Shown: positions 48,116 to 58,768 of the stretch, in pieces
Layout of the letters: each line of letters begins with the position of its first letter
How positions within the stretch are numbered: position 1 is the stretch's first letter
Program-made: the position numbers and the translations under genes
Notes under the pieces: generated by a model
Seen by the model: only the letters and a program-made list of their open reading frames with translations
Told to the model about the DNA's origin: nothing
The model's database searches: none
Origin: Sinohyriopsis cumingii
Taxonomy: Eukaryota; Mollusca; Bivalvia; Unionida; Unionidae
Reading direction: 5' to 3'
Assembly: GCA_028554795.2 (NCBI GenBank)
Contig: JAPYKE020000550.1
Span: forward strand, 181,154-245,153
Length of the DNA: 64,000 bases

Positions 48116-49640
48116 TAAACAAATGCATTTGGAGGCTTAAATTTTGCTATACCGTTTCTGATTCGGAACACCGGCCATGCCATTATTTTGCCTAACGGGG
48201 AATCACTAGTATGTACTAAATATAGTAACATTAATGGCGGCTAGATGTATTGCTAAGTAGATAATGATAGAAAAGTGAATATCTGTAAATTAATTTATAA
48301 ATCCATGATCCGAACGTCTGTGTCTCAGAATAGACATTCACCGCTTGTTGCCCAGATGTTAGACTTGCTCCGTAGTCTAAATATAATGGCATGATACATC
48401 CTAATAAATGCGCGCAAAGTGCGCTATACGCAACTCCTGGCAAGCTTATTATATAATAAAATGTGTTTGTTTGAAGTGATGACATTGGAATTGTGTATGT
48501 TATATTGAACTCATTTGAAATTTTGACGTATTTGTTGTATCAATCTGTTCAACGTATGTGCCGTAGTTATCCCGTTGATGTCTGTGTCGTATCGATCTGT
48601 TTGACGTTTATCTCATCAATCTGTTTGACGTCTGTGTGGTATCGATCCGTTAGACACCTGTATCATATCGATCCATACAATCTGCATTGGTTTTATTTTG
48701 TAATCAGCAATTGTAATTTTAGGGACCTTGGATTTTCTTTCGACCCGGAATATTTTGCATTATTTTACTTGAGATACTTTTGTTTAATAAGTAATATAAC
48801 GGTGCATTTTTCGATAAAATAGATCAGGGATATTAGTTGAAGTATTTAATGGCCATAACTTTTAAAGGGAGTGAAGTGGGTTGCGGCACAAATCTGAAAT
48901 ACATCCTGAGGATCTGAAGAACAGCTTGTGTACGTAATATGTTTATTTGCTAATCTATTCAGCGACTAAGGAAGTCACAACAGAAACCTTCGCGAAGTTT
49001 GAGTTTGATAAATCAATAATGTTTTAATACAACCCAGTCTGCATTATTGAAGTAAGCAAATCTACAAGTCAAAAGGTTTGAAACTATAAATTACTTAGAA
49101 ACCGTATTTATCCGCCTTATCAAGCATATTCATAAGTACTATATATGACACATAAATTGATTTATGTCAGTTTCACTATTGGAAAATTAAAAGATGAGTA
49201 TTTCTCTACATGGATAAAAAAGCCCATGTATGTGCTATTAAAATGCATCATGGGAATTGTTATAAAGGTCAATGGAAACTAGGGCGCACGCACATAGGGG
49301 CGAGGGGCACTTTCCTCCTTCCCTCTTTTGAATTTCACCTATGAACACGTTTTGGCCTTCATCTATAAAACGCAATAGCTGACCACTAGCGATAGAGAGG
49401 GTGAACAGACCTTTTGCTGAAACGTCGTTTATGAAAACTAAAAGCTCATACGAAAAAATTAAAAATATAAGGTCACTAACGCTAAACCAAAGCTTCTAAC
49501 TTTACCGAGAGTTTTTCTAATTGGATTAGTTAATTTTGTTACTTTATTTTTGTCGTTAGTTTTTTTCTAAATTTGTACAAGTATTTTTGTTTACCCACCG
49601 GACGTTTCATTGAGGTTGTACCCTCTTTGCTGCTGTAACA
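48116..49640. other. gene-free host DNA with a short tandem array
   Basis: No gene seen. About 48536-48680 holds imperfect ~27 bp repeats of the 'GTATCGATCTGTTTGACGTCTGT' type. The rest is AT-rich. Confidence 0.5.
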
Positions 49641-49651
49641 AAATCAGTCTC

Positions 49652-50397
49652 TCATCCAAAGATTTTATCAAGGCCTATACGATATCGTGATCGAGGATCA
49701 TGTAAATTTATTGTTATGAATCCGTGTGGGGTTGACTGTGCTTGCGAAAGAAGATTTTATATTTAATTATATCCATGTCTCCGCTTCACCAAGTCTGGTG
49801 AATATTTCGCAGAGTATGAGTATCAACTCCGTTAAATACAACTAAAATATTACAGTTGTCTCTGATTACTTTTGGTATTTGTGTATATCGCTGAGTAACA
49901 TAAATCACGTCTGTGTTTTTATGCCTGTCGCTGAAAAATATTCTAGCTGGATTTGACTGTTTATCTAACATTACATCATCATATACTACTAAATTATTAA
50001 TAAATCCATCTAGTTCATCTACCAATGGGGCTTCAACAATATCGGTAATAAATTCAATAATATCATTGCAGTCCTCGTTTAACAATTTTGCTTTTTCATC
50101 CAAATCTTAAAGCACTTCCTAGCATCGCTGATCATCAACTGACGGAGCTACTAAATACAACTTATCCCATTTGAGCCACCACATTATCAAATTAAGTAAT
50201 ACTCGCGTTTTACCAGACCCAGACGGACCTATTATTATCATTCTGATGGAATTTGGTAATGCTGAAATATGTTTGACTGGTTCTTGCTTTCGTGTCGCTG
50301 AGAAATCAACGACATCCTTATTGTAGAAATAAAATAAATAAAATGAATGTATACTGCGTTCGATACGGAACATCAACCCCCACAATAAGATTAACAA
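49652..50397 (-). pseudogene. viral genome-packaging ATPase (FtsK/HerA, A32-like)
   Basis: Copy 2, about 248 codons. Walker A GPSGSGKT lies at 50206-50229, preceded by RMIII. Walker B sits in NNLVVYDDVM (about 49970-49995). Next comes the RHKNTDVIYVTQRYTQIPK block and the IRDNCNILVVF segment typical of A32-type packaging ATPases. The C-terminal INLHDPRSRYRIG piece is in another frame near 49700. In-frame stops are at 50119-50121 (TAG) and 50107-50109 (TAA), with a frameshift near 49715. The family pumps DNA into preformed capsids. The true ATG is uncertain. It is divergent from the phospholipase gene and has no counterpart in copy 1. Confidence 0.85.
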
Positions 50398-50401
50398 CTA
50401 G

Positions 50402-50872
50402 GATCAGAAAAAAATGAAAAGAATGCACTTACAGGTAAATGTGTAAAATGTAGTACAAACAATTATAATTTTATTTCCTTAACTGAGTTACGGACACAGT
50501 CAGGACATAAAATCGGCGGTGATATTGCCGCTTCATTAGGAAACTTACCAGGAACTTCATGGGCTAAATACAGAGGAGAAAAACATCTTCCATGATATAA
50601 CTATTGCGGTCATGGTACTCGACTTGATATTCGACTCGATAGCCAAGACTAACCAAGTCCTGGTGAATATCCAATAAACGCTATTTATAAAGCGTGCCAC
50701 GTTCATGATGTAGCTTATAAAAGTAAAGATCTTCAGCAAACGACATATTGCAGATGTGAAGTTAATTCATTATTAACTTCTATATATATATAAATATTTC
50801 AAAGAATCAATAGCTAATGGGTTATTGAGATCTTCGATGAAAGGTAAATTATTATTCGGAGCCGGTATTTAA
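50402..50872 (+). pseudogene. phospholipase A2-like virion protein
   Basis: Copy 2. The N-terminal part has a CVKC knuckle and a glycine-rich GGDIAASLGNLPG stretch. The PLA2-like core follows, with a calcium-loop motif YNYCGHGTRLD (YCGHGT codons at 50602-50619) and a catalytic CHVHDVAY (HDVAY at 50704-50718). This is the His-Asp arrangement of parvoviral VP1 and related PLA2 domains. A C-terminal KGKLLFGAGI ends at 50870-50872. In the family this enzyme helps virions breach endosomal membranes; that role here is inferred. In-frame stops at 50593-50595 (TGA) and 50650-50652 (TAA) and a frameshift in a short TA tract (about 50781-50792) make it inactive. No ATG can be assigned with confidence. 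Confidence 0.75.
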
Positions 50873-50891
50873 TTAACTGATTATTGAAATA

Positions 50892-50977
50892 ATGGAATCG
50901 ATTTCTTATAGTCCAAGGGGATATTGGAGGGCTAGAGCAGCGATTAGTAAACTCGCTGATGCAGCAAGTGTTAAACG

Positions 50978-50978
<1 letters not shown>
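50892..50978 (+). pseudogene. possible integrase N-terminus, truncated
   Basis: A 29-codon open fragment from ATG 50892 with SPRGYWRARAAISKLADAAS, ending where a (TA)n tract begins. The SP-GYW...I-KLA-AA pattern resembles the start of retroviral-like integrases carried by Polinton-type elements (recalled, not searched). No rve catalytic core is found downstream. If the call is right, the gene was cut by the rearrangement that brought in host-like DNA. Confidence 0.4.

Positions 50979-51052
<74 letters not shown>
50979..51052. repeat. (TA)n microsatellite at viral break
   Basis: 74 bp of TA dinucleotides begin immediately after the integrase-like fragment. The sequence beyond is host-like. 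Confidence 0.95.
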
Positions 51053-51055
<3 letters not shown>

Positions 51056-52198
51056 ATTGTCGAAGTTTCAAGAATCACAAGAATATCGAGATAGAATAAT
51101 TATTTATTTATTTTGATACCGCTATCGTTTGTGTAACAGTATAAAAGTTCAGTATTCTTGAAGGGAGATAACGCTGTCAAGCTCTATATTTTCCCATTTT
51201 GCATAGGGTTAGAATTTTAATTAAAAATAATTTCCCCGGCTTTCTCCACTGGTAATAATGGCTATTTAAAAAAAGACCTTTATATCTTAGATAAACTTCT
51301 AAGAACCATTGATTCTCTTTATTTTGGTGTATAGTTGATGGGTGTAATATGGCTATAGAGTATACAGCTTGGCCTTACTCCAAATGTGCACCTTTCAAAA
51401 AAGTGCTAGCTCCACTTGGTCATTTTCACTTCCTGAACTTCAGAGGTAAATTGTATAAAGAATAGCCGATAACCTTTCATTTTATATATTTGGTTTATTC
51501 ATTCATTACACTTTCAGAAGCGGGTATTGTCTAGTCTGGCAAAATTCATTTTCCCTATTTTAATAGCTGATATGGCAAGTGTACTTTAGACTAATTCAGG
51601 CTTATATTTTAGCACAAGGGAGCAGACATTCTAGTTAGAAATGTGCTTAGATCATGTACAATTTCCAAAGAAATGTCATCCACATTACATTAATGTAGCA
51701 TATAGGTATGCCAACATTCTCTCCATTGTGCATGTTTTAAATGCAAACAACTTCACCTTACATACGTCACTCTCTCAAAAGTACATATTAACAGGTGAGC
51801 GACACCTCCGGCAGAGCAATTCAATAGTTAACTCGCTTGTTGCTATATATTGAGCTGAAAAAGGGAGATAACTCTGTAACATATCTTTCTCCGGTAGAGC
51901 TTAATTTTTTGTTATCATCTTAATTAATTGTTAACCATCTATGTTACAGTTAATATCATTGGAGTAGCATAATTGTATGATAGTTTAAATTAGTAGATGA
52001 ATATTTCTACTTTCTAACTTAAGACAGAACAAATTTCACACACGCCGTCACATGAACAATAAAGTTCAGTTATTTCTTCTGTTATACAGATATATTTTAA
52101 ATCTGTCTTTTTCAAAGGCTGAATATTTACAGTATACGATTATTTTAATACGATGTGGAAAATAAATCCATGCGGTGGTTATTTGTAGGAAAATCCAG
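51053..52198. other. host-like DNA within viral copy 2
   Basis: About 1.15 kb with no viral similarity that I can see. It contains AAGGGAGATAACGCTGT at 51161-51177 and AAGGGAGATAACTCTGT at 51861-51877, a word I associate with mollusc repeats. It separates the ATPase/PLA2/integrase part of copy 2 from the rest. No gene is supported. Confidence 0.5.
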
Positions 52199-52242
52199 CG
52201 TAGGTAACTTTATAATATTTTCTGAAACATATATCTATAAGA

Positions 52243-52318
52243 TTAGAATGTAGCGCAGTGGTAGCTCGACTTCGAAACCCGTGATTGGACAAAGGGTTTT
52301 GTGCCGATACAATTCTAT
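52243..52318 (+). tRNA. tRNA-like segment, probably degenerate
   Basis: An exact A-box-like TAGCGCAGTGG (52251-52261) sits in a D-arm-like AGC...GCT. The outer stem TAGAAT (52244-52249) can pair with ATTCTA (52312-52317), and AAACCC (52275-52280) with GGGTTT (52294-52299). The T-loop position reads GCCGATA instead of TTCGANT, and no proper anticodon arm forms, so I give no isotype. The 30 bp left flank matches copy 1 near 34757-34800, so the segment probably belongs to the virus and not to a random SINE. Confidence 0.35.
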
Positions 52319-52446
52319 ACTGGTAAAATATGCTGTAATTTATTTCGTTGTACATTCGCTACCGCGGCACATTGAGCACAGACTTCCTGTAAAGCGGATG
52401 AACTGTACACAATTTCAAGTGCTCGTATACTGATAAAGATCGCAAA

Positions 52447-52690
52447 ATGTACTGCCCAGTAAATTGTCCATTGATGTCAATGGAGCAGAATGGGAGAAAC
52501 TTACGCAATGTACATAAGTCAGTTATATTCCATTGTGGTCAAAATGGAGCAGTAACTGATGCCAGTAATTTTCCATTGAGCTCAGAATGGACAGTAACCG
52601 ATGCCAGTAATTTTCCATTGAATTTAGAATGGGGCAGTAATTTTCCATTGAGGTCAGATGGATTAGAGTGTGAGGAAATGAAGCAGTAAT
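52447..52690. repeat. imperfect short tandem repeats
   Basis: Units of 'CAGTAATTTTCCATTGA' plus 'TCAGAATGGA' recur at a spacing of about 35-48 bp. The plus-strand 80-residue frame here is repeat translation. Confidence 0.75.
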
Positions 52691-52869
52691 TTTCCTTGGA
52701 CAGTAAGCTGTCAATCTCACTGAAGGATACCTACACGAAGACATTCAGAAAGAATGTCGGCCAAAAATAAAAGTCTCACAAAAGGACCCTAGGGAAAGCA
52801 CAAATGCAAATGAAGGGATCCAATGAATGATAGCCGCTTATCATGCTACGGTTTATTTAAATATATATG

Positions 52870-52871
<2 letters not shown>

Positions 52872-52940
<69 letters not shown>
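52872..52940. repeat. (TA)n microsatellite inside viral gene
   Basis: About 69 bp of TA dinucleotides replace the N-terminal half of the homologue of the 147-residue protein. Confidence 0.95.
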
Positions 52941-52942
<2 letters not shown>

Positions 52943-53308
52943 TTCATGAAGCTCATTCAACAAGCTATGTTCCAATCTCTAGCTACTGCAAAAGATACGG
53001 AAGTTTAAAAAATCGTATCCCTCTCAAGCGTGATCGAAAAAATTAGATTAGAATTAGCTCACGAATACGAAAAGAAGAAAATTATTAACATGCTTGCGAG
53101 ACAATTAAGAAAGATTATGTCAGATCGCGAAAATGAAAGTGAAAGCTAAAGATTTGTCAGTGACTGTAGCAATAACGTCACTTGCGAAAGTAGTGACCAA
53201 AGTGAAAATAGGGAAAGTATAGACAACGTCACTGATGAAAATGAACGTTACGGCAATGTAGTGGTTAATTATCCTCTAACTTTTATTCTACCTGAGAAAC
53301 AAATTCTG

Positions 53309-53313
<5 letters not shown>
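52941..53313 (+). pseudogene. homologue of the 147-residue viral protein
   Basis: Copy 2. Begins mid-gene after a (TA)n tract with FMKLIQQAMFQSLATAKD, matching residues ~52-73 of the copy 1 protein, then EKIRLELAHEYEKKK and ARQLRKIMS. It continues past the copy 1 end into a serine/asparagine/aspartate-rich acidic tail of about 70 residues (CESSDQSENRES type), until a second (TA)n tract. Stops occur after TEV and after ESES. The acidic tail may be the ancestral C-terminus and the phenylalanine-rich end in copy 1 the altered one. Confidence 0.65.

Positions 53314-53397
<84 letters not shown>
53314..53397. repeat. (TA)n microsatellite
   Basis: 84 bp of TA dinucleotides directly after the acidic tail of the viral pseudogene. 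Confidence 0.95.
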
Positions 53398-53402
<5 letters not shown>

Positions 53403-53489
53403 ATTTGCTTTGATTTTGTCATGTATTATTATATAAAAAATAGTATTCTGTTTTTGATGAGATTTTTATTACTTTAGTACTATTTGCCC

Positions 53490-53620
53490 CATCAATTTAA
53501 TGAAATTGTTTGATTATCTGATTTAATTTGGGTAATATGCCCATCAATTTAAAAAAAATTGTATGATAATCTGATTTAATTTAGGTACTATGCCTATCAA
53601 TTTAATGAAAGCAGATTTTT
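53490..53620. repeat. AT-rich tandem repeats, counterpart of the copy 1 array
   Basis: Three units of 'ATGCCCATCAATTTAATGAAATTGT' plus 'TATCTGATTTAATTTAGGTA' with ~60 bp spacing lie between convergent viral genes, as in copy 1 at 35733-36185. Confidence 0.7.
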
Positions 53621-53930
53621 TATTCAGAATTAGACAATAATTTTTTAAGCTTATCAAATTCGATACAAGAATATGCATATTTCATAATCTGATCTCTATC
53701 GCGCCTAAACATAATATGTTCTCGCTGCAGTTCATTTAATTGTTCCTGCGTCAACAACAAAACATTCATTGCCGTATTCATCAATAATTATATAAACATT
53801 GTCATTATTGTTCTGATGGCTTTTTCAAGTACATCTTTGTCGTGTATGAAAATTCATACATGTTGGTACATTATATAATACCGCTTGATTAAATAATTAA
53901 TTGTAAAACACTCTGCATGATCAAAAATTG

Positions 53931-55110
53931 TTAAGATCTTACATATAAATTTATATTCAAATTTTCATTTCTTAATTCAATTAAGAGTCCGGATTGGTCA
54001 CTAAGTTTGAAATGTATTCTTGACAATAAATTTTTATGACATCGTAGATAAACCGGATTGATAGGTTCTTGTACGATTAAATATCCAGGAGGTACATGGA
54101 GTCTAAAAGTATACAGAATATATTCTTGTTGAGCATGACTAGATTTTTCAATATCTATTTCATATATGCCACCAATTGCATCACATACGAGATTCACTGC
54201 AATAGTTGAGGTTATATTTACAATTCCTGGTGAAATATGTGAAATACGGATCATTGTTATGTTTGAGAAGAGATGCTGGTGGGGCTATGTTTCACCATGA
54301 ATCAACAATTTCAGTAAAATTTTCATTAACAATATTGTTTAGTTCCTCTTTGTTAAATTTTGATACAACAAATCTTAAAATTACCTTCTCCTTTATACTC
54401 TTCTTCTGTTTTTTATGATGATTGATAATTATTTTTCTAGGGCGGGGAAAATAACGAAAGTTTTATTAACATAATCATAATCTGATTCTATTTGATTTAG
54501 ATGTTGTATTGTTTCAATGATCTGTTGTTTTATATCATCATTATTGCATTGTGATAATGACGAAACCAGATTTCGTATTTTGTTGATTGTTTGATTGATC
54601 TCAGTATTAATGGGATCGGAATACATTTTATAAACTTCTATGTATCTTAACCCATCATGAAAAGCATACAAATTATATACATCATCAGTTCCATTCCATG
54701 AGAAAATATTTTGATATTTTGGAGTTGTTATATTTTTTTCATTTGTAACAAATTCATTTGACCTTGGTTCTGGTGATCCATGATATTCTGATGTAATTTC
54801 AGGCCAACTAAAACATATCAAATTGACGATTGATAAATATCTGTAACGTAATCTGGAGAATATATGTCAAATGTAGATGATACAGTTGGCTCATTAACTG
54901 TTATAGCTATTTTGGATTCTCTTCCAGTTATAGATTGTCTTCTACACTGGAATTCATCATTGATTTGTTCGATTTGATAACTGCCTGTTAGAATTTTGAC
55001 ATCATTCCAGTTTGATTTTCCATCTTTATTTTTATAGCAATCGACCGAGTGAATTTAATCTGATATTTGGCCAGCTGTAATATATTCGTAATTGTGTGAG
55101 CGCTATTTCT
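53931..55110 (-). pseudogene. probable vertex (penton-like) protein, copy 2
   Basis: Homologue of 36343-37394. N-terminal ALTQLRIYYSWPNI lies near 55080, then INDEFQ, then SWPEI. A long open stretch of about 115 residues (54821-54429) follows, absent or very different in copy 1, with helical NTEINQTINKIRNLVSSLSQ and TIQHLNQIESDYDY segments. The C-terminal part (54254-53931) is open: VNITSTIAVNLVCDA, EYILYTFRLHVPPGY and NPVYLRC...GLLIELRNENL. Stops and frameshifts separate these pieces. The N-terminus is fused to the membrane-protein remnant by a C/A homopolymer junction (55118-55150). Confidence 0.65.
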
Positions 55111-55117
55111 TTCGCTT

Positions 55118-55427
55118 GAATTGCATTTTTTTTTTTGGGGGGGGGGGGGCAATGATATTAAGAATACCGGCAATCGTTGTTGCAGCTGAAACACAAATTG
55201 TTATAACTGCTGGTGCCATCACTAGTGATGGTGTTATTGTTGATAATACTACGCCGGTTCCAGAAATTACAGCAGACGCTGAATAAACAATTATGTGAAC
55301 AATAACTACACGTCTGCGATATCTTTTTTACTTTTACTGTATAGTCCTCAACGATATTTTTCTGTTTTCTTTGATATTCAAGTGCTTGATTGTATCTAAA
55401 ACGTTGGAGGTTGATCGGAAGGCTCAT
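55118..55427 (-). pseudogene. small viral membrane protein, copy 2
   Basis: Homologue of 37443-37856 with the start preserved at ATG 55427 (MSLPINLQRFRYNQALEYQRK). After a frameshift near 55325 the two hydrophobic segments follow (VVIVHIIVYSASAVI and VITICVSAATTIAG types). The C-terminal tail is missing: the frame runs into a C13/A11 tract and then the N-terminal region of the vertex gene, indicating a deletion of the intergenic part. Confidence 0.55.
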
Positions 55428-55437
55428 TATATGTTAA

Positions 55438-56405
55438 TTATTTAGTAATCAATTGAGGTGTTTCAGCCACAAATTCCAGACACCACCAGTAAGACGCTAC
55501 GGTAAATTTTTAACCAAATGATCTCAGCATAAACGTTTCCTCGTCACCTTTATTTAACACAATATACACGGTTCCAGAAAAAAATATCGGTTGAATGACG
55601 CCATTGATACGTGGTAAATATACTAAATTTTACACCGCTGAACACGGACAGCCTATACACACCAGTGGCTTCCGCAGTATGTTTGATAGTGTTATTTTGC
55701 TGTGGCTATGATGAGAATCCTGATGACACTTTGTATAGCACGTTGATAATTTGGTTGTGGGGAATTTTAATCAGAGTAATTTTTCTACCATATAGGTGTT
55801 TCCGTATCGACGATTTTTGTGTCAGTTTCAGAGAGTTTTACGTCAACAGTCACGGACTTCCTAAGAATTCATCTGCGATTTCATTATTTTTTCTAAAATT
55901 TCTACGAAGATTTGTAAACATATTTACGTGAACGTCATACTCATCTCAAAGCGTGGTTAATTTAGTATCTACTGTATTATAGTTATTGTCTACATATTTC
56001 TTTGTTGTGGCATCTTCATCAGATGTTGGATCTCTTAAAACAACTACTGCATTTCCATTCATGCTGAGTTCACCTGTCATTACCTCAACGGTAGATCGCA
56101 AACGATTAGCAACGCTTTTTGCAATTATATTTTTAATAGCTGAAATTGATATATTTAAGTCTCTGCTTTGGTAAATACTGGGATATTATCCGTAGTAGCA
56201 TTGAGAACTCTACGAATTATGACCTTCCATTTGATATTACTCGTCTTTAAAACACCGTATTTATCCTGAAAAATAACAACTTCATCTTTACCAACTCCAG
56301 ACAGATTCATAATATCGGCTATTCTTTAGTGGCGTAATTTGACAGATCAATATCAGCTTTTTTCTTGTATTTGATAGAAGAAGATCTTCCGTAAATATCA
56401 ACCAT
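55438..56405 (-). pseudogene. fibre-like protein, copy 2
   Basis: Homologue of 37863-38890, from ATG 56405 (MVDIYGRSSS) to a TAA at 55438. The DIDLSNYATKE segment and the tail-fibre-like GELSMNGNAVVVLRD region (about 56000-56080) can be recognised on the minus strand. So can the C-terminal WWCLEFVAETPQ (near 55450-55490). Many frameshifts and stops interrupt it. The plus-strand frames at 55611-55931 and 55986-56174 are its shadows. Confidence 0.6.
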
Positions 56406-56431
56406 TCTACTTTAAGATCTGTTTAAAACGA

Positions 56432-56819
56432 TTAACGGCTACTTGTATAATCGTGCACGTCTTTATGAGGTGGTAATGTTGTTGAACATATAGCGTTAAG
56501 TCCAGCAATTACTTCACGACCACATATTGGCGGATCAGTTAGTGTCTGTGTTGGCAATCACGAATACCAAAATGGAATATTCTTGGCGTATTTTAAAAGT
56601 TATATTGGCGTTGGAAGTTATTATGAATCAAAATAAATAGAACCGCGTGGAACAAATGAGTATGCAACCCAGTGAGTAACAGGTCCAGAACTATTATCAA
56701 GATTAATAATTCCTGTTTCAACATTGTACGGCTGTTTTGGTACTTGATCACGCCTAAAACACCTCTGACATTTTGTATATATAATTTTTAGCAGCATCAA
56801 GTAAATCAAAATGTGACAT
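56432..56819 (-). pseudogene. adenain-like protease, copy 2
   Basis: Homologue of 38908-39309, from ATG 56819 (MSHFDLLDAAKN). SGPVTHWVAYSFVP holds the catalytic histidine (THW codons 56669-56677), followed by SIYFDS. PPICGREVIAGLNAI holds the likely catalytic cysteine (56522-56524). It is broken by an early stop (after SEVF) and by frameshifts between the two motifs. The ICG here suggests the ICS in copy 1 is a mutation. Confidence 0.75.
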
Positions 56820-56937
56820 TGGACGGATTAACGAATTGTTCCTGGAGGTCTCAGACCTTTTCCGTATCGATTGAGAGCTCCTGATAATCTCAGACCCCAT
56901 CCCCTCTTTTTTATTCTCCCTACTGTCATTTTTTCAG

Positions 56938-57241
56938 TTAGTTTTTACCAGCATATCCAGCAACACCACTTAAAACACCAAGTGCTGCTGTTTTGCAACT
57001 TCAGCGGCTAATAACGCCGGTAAAGCTGCAAAAGTGTAAATATGCCACCGGTTTTAATTGAATGTTTAATATCGTCGGCAGAAATGTTTGTTTTGACGTT
57101 CAGTCAGCGATAATTTATTCGGACCACCTGCGATTTGTTCTATTTTTAGTGATATTTTATTCCTTAGTTTTTTGCTGAATTTGATTGAAGCTTTTTAATC
57201 TAACCAGCAGTCATACTGACACTAACATGATGATATGACAT
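56938..57241 (-). pseudogene. small hydrophobic virion protein, copy 2
   Basis: Homologue of 39371-39751, from ATG 57241 (MSYHHVSVSMTAG). GGPNKLSLTERQN and the KTGGIFT...ALPALLAAE hydrophobic end can be traced in different frames. Broken by a stop at codon 14 and several indels. Confidence 0.6.
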
Positions 57242-57261
57242 TTATAAATATCGTGAGTGAT

Positions 57262-58645
57262 TTAATTATATGTTTTTTCCTGGAGCATCTACGACTCTCT
57301 CATTCGTCTACCAGCACCTTCAAGTAACATTCATTTGTCGCTGAGTATAACGGCGATTGCTCTTTAATTAACACCAACAGTTGGGTTTACTCGAGATCGA
57401 AAGTGAATATCGACAACAGATTGCCTAGATAAATCAAGCTGTTCCAGGGAAAAGTAATAAATCGGATACAGATTTCTAAAATCTAGTCGTGATATTTGTA
57501 AACTGGTATCTATATTTTGATCACGTTCCATACATGTTATTAAACGACGATTGCACGTGCTATGTAATTATGTTCAAATTTTAAAATTATCTCATCTGAT
57601 GGTTCTTGATGTCAATTTATTCGTAAAGAAACTTCACTAACATCAAAATTGTAAAATATCATATGACTATGTTTTTGATTATCTAATCCATCAGCATTTT
57701 GTAAAGCGATACATATATGCCTTGGCGCAGAAACTCTTTGTTGTGATGCAATATGCCATGTAAATAACTCAGGAATATTACTCTGAATGCTATCTGTGGT
57801 CATTGTTAACCATAATAATAATGAATTACCACCTGAATCCATAAAAGAAAGTAATCGTTGTTCTTCAGCAATTGATGGAGTCATTACTGGCATATACAGT
57901 GAAAGTTTCAATAATATTACTTTTCCAGCAGCAACAGCGGCTGGTCGCCAAATAGCATCATTATCGTTACCCTTTCTTACAAGTACAACTGTATGTTTCG
58001 CTCCAAAGATAACTTTTCTGACATTTCTACAGAATCCAAAGATTTGTAATAATGGAATCGCGCATGAAAATATTCTAAGACCATCTTTCAACATTGATTT
58101 ACGTATAGCAAATCATAAATTGTAATTTGGTTTGATGTTAATAATCATGTTTTCAGCATCAACATCAGCGGCAACTGCGTTGGTTCTTGGTCGTCTTATA
58201 TCATACTGGTCACATTCAGAATGATCAGTGTTATCTTTAGCGAACATCATTGACGATCCAGCTGATCTTGTATAATCTTCTGAATATCTTGCTAAATTTA
58301 TTATCGTTGTAGCAGCATCAACATCCTTTTTAATTGTTTCAATGTTTTTCCGTCAATCATGTACGTAGCGCTGTCAAACAAAATATCATTATTAACAAAA
58401 CCAACTATGACATCAGTTCCATATGCTTTATTAAAAAGAACATCTGTTACAAGCTCTCCTTCTTCTTCAATAAATGCTTCAGCAGGTAAGAAATATATAC
58501 TTGTGTCTTGAACTTGCAATTCGATTCGACCACGCTGATTTGATACTCGTGCGTCATAAGAATAAAACTGATAATCGCAGATGGATTCATCTTTAAGAAC
58601 TGGTGCATCCATATCGAACGCTGGATCGGATATACGTTTAAACAT
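57262..58645 (-). pseudogene. major capsid protein, copy 2
   Basis: Homologue of 39787-41194 and similar in length (about 461 codons), from ATG 58645 (MFKRISDPAFDMD). The open N-terminal part (58645-58301) includes YFLPAEAFIEEEGE and SATYMIDGK. The central open part (58094-57612) has CAIPLLQIFGFCRNVRKVIFG, HTVVLVRKGND, LSLYMPV and TWHIASQQRVSAPRHICIALQ. The C-terminal YPIYYFSLEQLDLSRQ block is at about 57420-57465. Stops and frameshifts near 58300, 58110 and 57600-57560, and TAA 57364-57366. It has sense codons where copy 1 has its two stops. Confidence 0.8.
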
Positions 58646-58768
58646 CTTATTATAACTATCTTCGTCTCACACGACGACCACTTCCTGAAATAAAACTTGT
58701 ATTTGTCGAAATAATTTCAAGGAACAACTTCATTAACAGCCAATTCTGATAGTTTTTCATTTGCAACT

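Noticed and set aside
43069..49651. Terminal inverted repeats or target duplications of the viral elements
   Set aside because: I compared the outer edges near 31.0, 43.1, 49.6 and 59.5 kb by eye and found no convincing pair; ends appear truncated.
49652..51052. Full integrase gene in copy 2
   Set aside because: Only a short N-terminal-like fragment is present; no DDE core was found before or after the TA tract.
57787..58125. 112-residue plus-strand ORF, and a similar one at 40389-40571
   Set aside because: Both are antisense shadows of the major capsid genes.
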